Part shown: one piece after another, positions 21,477-28,217 of the stretch
How the letters are laid out: each line of letters starts with the position of its first letter
Numbering within the stretch: the stretch's first letter is position 1
Source of the DNA: an uncultured Clostridia bacterium
GTDB taxonomy: Bacteria; Bacillota; Clostridia; Christensenellales; Aristaeellaceae
Assembly: GCA_934675735.1 (NCBI GenBank)
Contig: CAKURR010000023.1
Location: forward strand, 1-31,145
Direction of reading: 5' to 3'
DNA: 31,145 bases
Position numbers and translations under genes: made by a program
Notes under the pieces: generated by a model
Database searches by the model: none
What the model saw: only the letters and a program-made list of their open reading frames with translations
Told to the model about the DNA's origin: nothing

Positions 21477-21516
21477 GATTTACCGCATCTCCCCGCGGGC
21501 GGAGGTGCGATAAATT
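21477..21516 (-). promoter_or_regulatory. Intergenic stem-loop between the two FMN-binding genes
   Basis: An imperfect hairpin, ATTTATCGCACCTCC with GGGAGATGCGGTAAAT on the minus strand, starts at the stop codon of the upstream gene. No U-run follows, so it may be an mRNA-stability or processing element rather than a terminator. Confidence 0.5.
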
Positions 21517-22315
21517 ACTTGATGATGGTGTAGGCGTGGCGGGCAAGCGCGTCCCAAACGGCGGAAATCACCTTCGGCGCGCGCAGTGTCGCGCCGGATG
21601 AGACGTCCGTATCCGCGGCGATTTGCCCCGGCAGATACAGGTCGCTCACGCAGGAGACGGGTTTGCCGACCAGATAGTCAAGCAGCTCGCCGAACTGGCC
21701 GCCGATTTGGGCGGCCGCTTCGGTTTCGCCGGCGAGATAATCCTCGCCTTTATATTGAAGCGTTGTGTAATGCAGCTCGGTAAAGACGTTGTCTTGCAGG
21801 GTAAATTCCAGCGCGACCTGTTCGCCGCCGTCCTCCGCATAGCTGCCGCGATACATGCCGTCCGCATAAGGCTCGGCCTCGGGCAGCTTTGTCGTATCGA
21901 CGATTTTATACGGATGGCGGTTCAGCCCGTCCCACAGGGCGGAAATCAGCTTGCCGGATTTCATGGTCGCCGTCGTCACCGCGTCGAGATCCTCCACAAT
22001 GTCATACGGCGAATACAGGTCGTCGATGGCGGAAACCTCTTTGCCGATGAGATAATCGGCGAGCTGGCGGTATTGGCGGAGGATGGCCTTCTGCGCGTCG
22101 CTGGCGTCCTCGCTCATGTAGTCGCCGTCCTTGTATTTCACGCCGCGATACACCAGCGAATCGAATCTGCCGTCCTTCAGTTCAAATTGAATGGCAATCT
22201 GCTCGATGCCGCCGTCGTAATAAAACCCTCGGTAAATGCCGTCCGCGTATTCCAGCGCGGCTGCGGGAAGGGCCGGGGCGATAAGCAGAATCATCAGCGC
22301 CAAGATGCGTTTCAT
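21515..22315 (-). CDS. Secreted protein with two tandem FMN_bind domains
   Basis: A 266-residue protein with a signal peptide (about 1-20, APALPAAA) and two homologous domains, residues 23-140 and 151-266. Each starts YADG[IM]YRG, contains VYRGVKYKDGDY or HYTTLQYKGEDY, then LADYLIGKEVS or LLDYLVGKPVS, and ends DAVTTATMKSGK or DVSSGATLRAPK. These endings match the DxxSGAT motif where ApbE attaches FMN through Thr (T117 and T243); the first copy lacks the Gly. Such proteins usually carry electrons outside the membrane. There are no transmembrane or haem motifs. The ATG at 22315 has GGGAGG 7 nt upstream. It is divergent from a two-component system. Confidence 0.8.
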   Translation of the reverse strand: MKRILALMILLIAPALPAAALEYADGIYRGFYYDGGIEQIAIQFELKDGRFDSLVYRGVKYKDGDYMSEDASDAQKAILRQYRQLADYLIGKEVSAIDDLYSPYDIVEDLDAVTTATMKSGKLISALWDGLNRHPYKIVDTTKLPEAEPYADGMYRGSYAEDGGEQVALEFTLQDNVFTELHYTTLQYKGEDYLAGETEAAAQIGGQFGELLDYLVGKPVSCVSDLYLPGQIAADTDVSSGATLRAPKVISAVWDALARHAYTIIK

Positions 22316-22356
22316 GTTTGTTCCTCCCGATGACAAAAATCAGTTTAAGGGCTGTC

Positions 22357-22378
22357 TGTGTCAAAAGTGTGTCAAATC
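22357..22378. promoter_or_regulatory. 11-bp direct repeat, candidate response-regulator site
   Basis: TGTGTCAAAAG (22357-22367) is followed at once by TGTGTCAAATC (22368-22378): nine identical bases at 11-bp spacing, one DNA turn, as in OmpR/PhoB-family sites. It lies between the FMN-binding gene (start 22315) and the regulator's promoter (22417-22445). On the minus strand each half contains TTGACA, which could double as a -35 box, but no good -10 follows. Confidence 0.55.
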
Positions 22379-22416
22379 GAAAAAAGCTTTCAAAATTTCA
22401 AATTCGCGCAAAACGT

Positions 22417-22445
22417 TTGACATTCCTGCCGACGGATTTTACAAT
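22417..22445 (+). promoter_or_regulatory. Promoter of the two-component system
   Basis: TTGACA (22417-22422) and TACAAT (22440-22445) with a 17-nt spacer, 32 nt before the GTG start of the regulator. Confidence 0.8.
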
Positions 22446-22477
22446 GTGTGCAGAGCAAAAACGACGGAGGGATGGCT

Positions 22478-23161
22478 GTGAACCCGATTCTGGTGGTGGA
22501 CGACAACGAGCAGATCGTGGATATTTTGTCGCAATATATCAAAAAAGAGGGCTGGCCGATGCTGGCGGCGAAAACGGGGGAGGAGGCGCTCGGCCTGTTT
22601 GACGCGGCGGAGCCGTCGCTGATTCTGCTGGATATCATGCTGCCGGGGATGGACGGGCTTGAGGTCTGCCGCCGCATCCGCCGCGTGTCGAGCGTGCCGA
22701 TTTTGATGATTACCGCGCGCGACGAGGACGCCGACCGCATTCTCGGGCTGGATATCGGCGCGGACGACTACATCGTCAAGCCGTTTTCGCCCGGCGAGGT
22801 GATGGCGCGCATTCGGGCGGTGCTGCGGCGCATCCCCGCCGCGGCGGAAAAGGAGATGCTGGTCATCGGCGATTTGTCGATTCACCTGCCGTCGCTTTCC
22901 GTCACGCTGTCGGGCCATAAGCTGAACCTCACGCGGCGGGAGGTCGAGCTGCTCTATACGCTCGCCTCCGCGCCGGGACGCGTATTCACGCGCGACAACC
23001 TGCTGACGATGGTTTGGGGCTATGAGTTCGTCGGCAACTACCGCGCGGTCGATTCGCACATCAAGCGCCTGCGCGCCAAGCTGGACGCCTATCCGCACGA
23101 GGATTTCGCCATCGCGACCGTCTGGGGCGCGGGCTATAAGTTTGAGAGGAACCTGCCATGA
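22478..23161 (+). CDS. OmpR/PhoB-family response regulator
   Basis: A 227-residue regulator with an intact receiver: acidic pair D8-D9, phospho-acceptor D52 (LILLDIMLPGMDG), T79 (ILMITARD) and K101 (DDYIVKPF). A winged-helix DNA-binding domain follows from about residue 130 (LNLTRREVELLYTLAS, YRAVDSHIKRLRAKL, WGAGYKFE). The start is taken as GTG at 22478, 7 nt after GGAGG; the ATG at 22472 is too close to that site. The stop overlaps the start of the kinase gene by ATGA. It is divergent from the secreted FMN-binding proteins, which are likely targets. Confidence 0.93.
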   Translation: MNPILVVDDNEQIVDILSQYIKKEGWPMLAAKTGEEALGLFDAAEPSLILLDIMLPGMDGLEVCRRIRRVSSVPILMITARDEDADRILGLDIGADDYIVKPFSPGEVMARIRAVLRRIPAAAEKEMLVIGDLSIHLPSLSVTLSGHKLNLTRREVELLYTLASAPGRVFTRDNLLTMVWGYEFVGNYRAVDSHIKRLRAKLDAYPHEDFAIATVWGAGYKFERNLP

Positions 23162-24624
23162 AACTGCCGATGCATCGCACGCTCGCCGCGCGGCTGACGG
23201 GGCTTTTCGCGCTGCTGCTCGTGCTGTTCACCCTGCTGCTGGGGCTGCTTTTCAACGCGATGATGGAGCGCAAGATGATTGCCCATTACAACAAGACCAT
23301 GCAGCGCGACGCGTATGCCATTTCGCAGAATCTTTCCGAAATGATTGCGCCGTCGGATTACGAAACGCTGGATGAAAACCCATTTATCGTTGGCGAGGAC
23401 ACGCTGGCGCCGTATATGGCGCTCATCGAGCATATTACGAATTGCAGCGTTTATCTCATCGACGAGCAGCACCACGTCACGGGCTATTTTGACGGCGTGG
23501 TGCAAACGATGAGCGGCAGGCTGCTCCCCGGCTACATCGAGCAGACGATTGCGCTGGGGTTTATGGGCAAAACGCCGTTTCTCTCCGCGAAAATCGACGG
23601 GGAGACGCACCTGACCACGGGCATGCCCATCATGAACGCCAAGAGCCACGTGCTCGGCGTGGTGCTGCTGGAAAGTACGCTGCGCGAGCTGGGGTTTGCC
23701 CAGGTTTCCAGTTTGGATATTCTGATGGTCAGCGGCGCGGTGGCCTTTGTGCTGACCGTGCTGCTGGGCGCGCTCTTTTCACGGATGTTTACCCGCCCGA
23801 TTACGGCGGTGCAGCGCTTTGCGGGCAAGCTGGCGGGCGGCGACTACGAAGCGCGGATGAACAGCGCCAAGAAGGATGAAATCGGCGAGCTGGCGCGCTC
23901 GATGGATATTCTGGCCGAACGGCTGTTTGAGGCGCGCAGCCGCGACGAGCGCCTGCGCGAGCAGCAGAGCGCGTTTTTTGCCACGGTTTCGCATGAACTG
24001 AAAACGCCCGTCACGGTCATCCGCGGTTCGCTGGAGGCGCTGCGCGACGGCGTGGTCTCCGATGAGGATGACGTGCGGGCATATATCGGCCAGATGCTGA
24101 CCGAATGCAAGGGATTGCAGCGGCTGATTATCGATTTGCTGGAGCTTTCGCGGCTGCAAAACGTGGGCTTTTCGCTCTCAATGGGCACGGTAGATGTGCG
24201 CGAGCTGCTGGGCGACGCGGCGATGAGCGCGGGCGCGCTGTGCAGCCGAAAGGGCGTGGTCTTCGACTGCCGCGAGCCGCAGCAGTCGCTGCAAATCACG
24301 GGCGATTACACCCGTCTGCGGCAGATGCTGCTGACCGTGCTGGATAACGCGGTGAAGTTTACGCCCGCGGGCAGGCGCGTCAGCCTGTCGATGGAGGGCC
24401 ATACCGTCGTCATCGCGGACGAGGGCGTCGGCATTCCCGAGGAAGAGCTGGCGCACATCTTCGACCGTTTCCGCCGAACGCGCGGCAGCAATGAACAGGG
24501 CACGGGTCTCGGTCTGGCCATTTGCAGCGAGGTTGCGCGGCGGCACGGCATCGCCATCGATGTGACCAGCCGCGTCGGGGAGGGGACGACCTTCCGCTTC
24601 ACATTCCCCGACGGCGGGCGATAA
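23158..24624 (+). CDS. Membrane sensor histidine kinase
   Basis: A 488-residue kinase partner of the preceding regulator. TM1 is about residues 13-35, then an extracytoplasmic sensor region of about 150 residues (36-185), TM2 about 187-209, and a HAMP linker up to about 260. The dimerisation box has H279 (FATVSHELKTP). The ATPase domain shows the N box LDNAVKFTP, G1 IADEGVGIPEE, F box IFDRFRR and G2 GTGLGLAI. All catalytic motifs are intact. The sensor region has no recognised domain here. The last 26 nt overlap, tail to tail, the 3' end of the YfhO-family gene. Confidence 0.93.
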   Translation: MKLPMHRTLAARLTGLFALLLVLFTLLLGLLFNAMMERKMIAHYNKTMQRDAYAISQNLSEMIAPSDYETLDENPFIVGEDTLAPYMALIEHITNCSVYLIDEQHHVTGYFDGVVQTMSGRLLPGYIEQTIALGFMGKTPFLSAKIDGETHLTTGMPIMNAKSHVLGVVLLESTLRELGFAQVSSLDILMVSGAVAFVLTVLLGALFSRMFTRPITAVQRFAGKLAGGDYEARMNSAKKDEIGELARSMDILAERLFEARSRDERLREQQSAFFATVSHELKTPVTVIRGSLEALRDGVVSDEDDVRAYIGQMLTECKGLQRLIIDLLELSRLQNVGFSLSMGTVDVRELLGDAAMSAGALCSRKGVVFDCREPQQSLQITGDYTRLRQMLLTVLDNAVKFTPAGRRVSLSMEGHTVVIADEGVGIPEEELAHIFDRFRRTRGSNEQGTGLGLAICSEVARRHGIAIDVTSRVGEGTTFRFTFPDGGR

Positions 24625-26932
24625 ACACATAAACGCCCAGCATCGCCGCCGCGGCGAGACTCATCAGCAGCCCGAGCGTCAGCCCGCGCGTGCGGTAGGT
24701 GAACGTGATTTCGTGTTCGCCCGCTTCGAGCCAAACGCCCATGAAGGCCACGTCGCAGTTGACGATTTCGGCCTTCTGCCCATCGATTGTGGCCGAAAAG
24801 CCCTTGTCAAACGGAATCGTAAAGACGAGCATGCCCGCCTCTTTCGCGTCGATGCGGGCGGTGAAGCCGTCTGCGGCGGTTTCAAATCTGCTGCACGCGT
24901 TTTGTTTCAGGCGCTCGGCGCTTGTCTGCCAGTCGGGAATGTTGTAAACGTCCAGCGTCTGCATGCGTTCCCCGTAGACGGCCAAATCGTCGTCGCCGAG
25001 CGTCACGGCGGCGAGCATCACGGTCGGCACGGTTTCCTCGTCCATCCGCTGATGATGGGTGCCCGTGCAGGTTGTCTGCAAAAAGCCCATAGGCACGGCG
25101 TTGGGGTTGCGGTAAACCGCAATCCCGTTTTCGTCGCGGTCATAGACAAAGCCCTCGGGCGCGGGCGTGTCGTCGAGTTTGTAATACGCGGTTACGCTCA
25201 GGAAAGCGCGGAGCGCCGCGCTGCCGTTTGGCGGGCAGACGGTGGTCGATTCGTCGTAGCCGAAACCCGCCAGAGACACAAAGCGGCCCACGGTGGAGGA
25301 GCGCAGGCTGGTGAACGCGGTCAGGCTGCTTGCTCCGCGCAGAAGCCCGTAATTGCGGATTTTTTTCCCGTAGTCGATGCGCTGCCAGCTTTCCAAATCC
25401 GGCGTTTCGGCGGCCTCAAGCGTCGGTTCGGCGATTTCGGCGAGGGTGTAAACGCCTTCGCCCGCCGCTTCGCCGCCCGAAAGCAGGTTCGCGTCGCCGA
25501 ATGCAATATAGCCCGCGTACTGCGCGACGGCCACGGCGCAGGTGAGCGCCAGCGTGACGCCAAAGCGCGGCTTTCGGCACAGAATGAACAGCATTGCGCC
25601 GCCGCCGAGCAGCGCCGCCGACAGCGAAAAGACGCGGAAAACGCTTGACGCATACGCGCCCGTTCGGCGGTTGAGCAGAATTTCGCCGACGCGGCCCATG
25701 CGGCTCAGCCACGTCTGCGGCAGCATGAACGGCACGGTCAGCAGCGCGGTCAGTATGGTCAACAGAAGGAACGAAATCCGCCACGCGTGCGCGTCGAAAT
25801 CCTCCAGCGCGGCCAGCGTGGCCAGCGTCTCCATCAACGCAAGGCCGTACCACCAGCGGGTATAGGCGATGTTGGTTTCCAGCGCAAACGCGCCGCAGAG
25901 CACGGGCACGGCGCTGCACACCGCCAGCGTGAGCAAAAGCCCCTTGAGCGGGCGGTTTTTCTTCTGCGCAAAGGCGGCGAGCACGCCCGTCAGCCCGAAC
26001 AGCGGCAGATACGCCGCCGTTGAAGCCCAGCTCGGCGCGTCGCCGTAATAGGCGTGCACGACGTTGCTCTCAATCGGCATGACGAGCGCGCGCAGACGCT
26101 CGAGCAGCGTGCTCACGCTGTAATGCTGCATGAGCACGGAGGTATCGCCCGCGCCCGTCCGCGTGATGGAAAGCATGAACAGCATCGACGGCACGAGCAG
26201 CACGCCCGCCAGCGCGCAGCCCACGCCGCATTCAAAAATCAGCATGAACACGTTTTTCGCCGTGCGGCGCGGCTTCCAATCCGCGCCGAACAGGCGGAAG
26301 GCGAAATACGGCGCAGCCAGCAGCGCGCTTGACAGCATGAAATAGTAGTTGGTCAGCGTGTTCAGCCCGCAGAACAGCGCCGGCAGGCCGCGGCGCGGGT
26401 GCTCGCCCATCGCGTCCTCCATGCCCAGCAGAATCAGCGGGAAAAACGCGATGACTTCCAGAAAGTGATAAAACTGCGTGTTGACCACGGTGAACGACGA
26501 GAAGGTGTAGAGCACGCTGCCCAGCAGGGCGAGACGCTCGTTTCTGACCATCCGCCGCAGATAGCAAAACGAGGTCAGCGCGCAGACGGCGTGCTTGAGC
26601 ATCGCCATCACGCTGATGCCGAAGGGAATCAGCGCCTTGGGCAGCAGCGCCAGCGGCCAGACGAACACGCTCCCCAGCGTGTAAAACGCGTAACTGCCGA
26701 CGGCGGGCGCGCCGAGGAAGGTGTTGAAGCTGTAACTGTTCAGCCCGCCGCGCAGAATGCGCCGCGTTTCCAGAATGAAGGGCAGCTGCTGTTCGATGAA
26801 ATCACCGCGCGTGACAAACCGCCCGCAGTAGGGCAGGATGGCCGGCGCGAGGGCCAGCAGCGCCAGAAAAGCGCCCAGCCAAAACGCGTGCGCCCCCGTA
26901 ATGCGGCGCTTTTGAAGCGTGGAAGGTGTCAT
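24599..26932 (-). CDS. YfhO-family multi-spanning membrane protein
   Basis: A 777-residue membrane protein with about a dozen hydrophobic segments and an extracytoplasmic C-terminal region (about 510-745) before a last TM ending FIARRRGM. The beginning APAILPYCGRFVTRGDFIEQQLPF and segments YSFNTFLGAPAVGSYAFYTLG and SFTVVNTQFYHFLEVIAFFPL are typical of YfhO, a GT-C-like family; in Bacillus YfhO glycosylates lipoteichoic acid. The C-terminal segment with DKGFSATIDGQKAEIV and GEHEITFTYRTRG is the YfhO hallmark. ATG at 26932 has GAGGAG 7 nt upstream. Function in cell-envelope glycosylation is inferred from the family only. Confidence 0.88.
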   Translation of the reverse strand: MTPSTLQKRRITGAHAFWLGAFLALLALAPAILPYCGRFVTRGDFIEQQLPFILETRRILRGGLNSYSFNTFLGAPAVGSYAFYTLGSVFVWPLALLPKALIPFGISVMAMLKHAVCALTSFCYLRRMVRNERLALLGSVLYTFSSFTVVNTQFYHFLEVIAFFPLILLGMEDAMGEHPRRGLPALFCGLNTLTNYYFMLSSALLAAPYFAFRLFGADWKPRRTAKNVFMLIFECGVGCALAGVLLVPSMLFMLSITRTGAGDTSVLMQHYSVSTLLERLRALVMPIESNVVHAYYGDAPSWASTAAYLPLFGLTGVLAAFAQKKNRPLKGLLLTLAVCSAVPVLCGAFALETNIAYTRWWYGLALMETLATLAALEDFDAHAWRISFLLLTILTALLTVPFMLPQTWLSRMGRVGEILLNRRTGAYASSVFRVFSLSAALLGGGAMLFILCRKPRFGVTLALTCAVAVAQYAGYIAFGDANLLSGGEAAGEGVYTLAEIAEPTLEAAETPDLESWQRIDYGKKIRNYGLLRGASSLTAFTSLRSSTVGRFVSLAGFGYDESTTVCPPNGSAALRAFLSVTAYYKLDDTPAPEGFVYDRDENGIAVYRNPNAVPMGFLQTTCTGTHHQRMDEETVPTVMLAAVTLGDDDLAVYGERMQTLDVYNIPDWQTSAERLKQNACSRFETAADGFTARIDAKEAGMLVFTIPFDKGFSATIDGQKAEIVNCDVAFMGVWLEAGEHEITFTYRTRGLTLGLLMSLAAAAMLGVYVFIARRRGM

Positions 26933-27011
26933 AGCCCATCTCCTCATGTAGGGGCGCGCACGGCGCGTCCGTCGATTTTGCGCAGATTTTCGGATATGCT
27001 CATTGATAAGT

Positions 27012-27040
27012 AGTATAGAGAGATTGAATCTCCCTGTCAA
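27012..27040 (-). promoter_or_regulatory. Promoter of the YfhO-family gene
   Basis: On the minus strand TTGACA (27040-27035) and TATACT (27017-27012) with a 17-nt spacer, about 80 nt before the start codon, leaving a GC-rich leader. It is divergent from the sbcD promoter. Confidence 0.82.
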
Positions 27041-27047
27041 GGCGGGA

Positions 27048-27076
27048 TTGCGCGGGTGCGAAAAGGTGTGTATAAT
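27048..27076 (+). promoter_or_regulatory. Promoter of sbcD-sbcC
   Basis: TTGCGC (27048-27053) and perfect TATAAT (27071-27076) with a 17-nt spacer, only 22 nt before the GTG start, so the leader is very short. Confidence 0.75.
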
Positions 27077-27098
27077 GAAGCCAAAGGAGGATGGGATT

Positions 27099-28217
27099 GT
27101 GAAGCTTCTGCATCTTTCCGACTTGCATCTGGGCAAGCGGGTCTTTGAATATTCCATGCTGGAGGAGCAGCGCGAAATGCTCCGTCAGGCGCTTGAAATG
27201 GCCAAACAGGCGGATATCACCGTGATTGCGGGCGATATCTACGACAGGCCCGTGCCGCCTGCGGAGGCCGTTTCGCTGTTCAACGCGTTTTTGACCGATA
27301 TGCACGGGCAGGGCAGCCGCGTCGCGATGATTTCCGGCAACCACGACAGCGCCGAGCGCATCGCCTTTGCCTCCGGCCTGCTGGGCGAAAGCGGGGTTTA
27401 CGTCTCGCCCGTGTATGACGGCGCGGTTCGGCGGGTGGAGCTGGCCGACGCGTTCGGCGCGGTGCACCTGTACCTGCTGCCGTTCATCAAGCCGTCGCAT
27501 GTCCGCGCGGCGCTGGGGAACGACGAGATTGAAGGCTACACGGCGGCGATGCGCGCGGTCATCGAAACGATGGCGCTTGACGAAAACGCGCGCAATGTGC
27601 TCGTGGCGCATCAGTTTGTGACGGGTGCGGCGACGAGCGATTCCGAAGAGGTTTCTGTCGGCGGGCTGGACGGCGTGGACGCCTCCGTGTTCGCGCCGTT
27701 TGATTACGTGGCGCTGGGCCATCTGCATCGGGCGCAGAAGCTGGCAGGCGCGCGCGCGGCATACAGCGGCTCGCCGGTGTGCTATTCGTTTTCCGAGTGC
27801 AGGCAGGAAAAATGCGCGCTGCTGGTTGAGTTGGGGCAGAAGGGCGACGTGCGGGCGGAAAGCCTGCCGTTTACGCCCGTGCACCCGATGACCAAGCGCC
27901 GCGGGCGGTTTGACGACCTGTATCGGGCGGAAAACGCCTGTGCGGATTACGTGCAGATCACCCTGACGGATGAGGACGATGTGCCGAATGCGGCGGCCAA
28001 GCTCGGGGAGATTTATCCCAACCTGATGCAGGTGCTCTATGACAACACGCGCACGCGCGCCCGTCAGGCGGATTTTGCGGCTTTGGATGTGCGGCGGCGC
28101 GAGCCGATTGAGCTGTTTGAAGAGCTTTTTGCCAAGCAGAACGGCGCGGTGATGACCGACGCGCAGCGCGCGCTGCTGCGGGATATCATGGAGCCGATTT
28201 GGGAGGATGAACGATGA
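27099..28217 (+). CDS. sbcD: Exonuclease SbcD (Mre11 homolog)
   Basis: A 372-residue metallophosphoesterase nuclease that works with SbcC to cleave DNA hairpins and process double-strand ends. Metal-binding motifs are all there: D8/H10 in HLSDLHLG, D46 in IAGDIYDR, N81-H82-D83 in SGNHDSAER, the VLVAHQF histidine, and ALGHLHR. The start is GTG at 27099, 8 nt after AAAGGAGG, giving MKLLHLSDLHLG; an upstream in-frame ATG lies in the promoter region. Its stop overlaps the sbcC start by ATGA. Confidence 0.95.
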   Translation: MKLLHLSDLHLGKRVFEYSMLEEQREMLRQALEMAKQADITVIAGDIYDRPVPPAEAVSLFNAFLTDMHGQGSRVAMISGNHDSAERIAFASGLLGESGVYVSPVYDGAVRRVELADAFGAVHLYLLPFIKPSHVRAALGNDEIEGYTAAMRAVIETMALDENARNVLVAHQFVTGAATSDSEEVSVGGLDGVDASVFAPFDYVALGHLHRAQKLAGARAAYSGSPVCYSFSECRQEKCALLVELGQKGDVRAESLPFTPVHPMTKRRGRFDDLYRAENACADYVQITLTDEDDVPNAAAKLGEIYPNLMQVLYDNTRTRARQADFAALDVRRREPIELFEELFAKQNGAVMTDAQRALLRDIMEPIWEDER

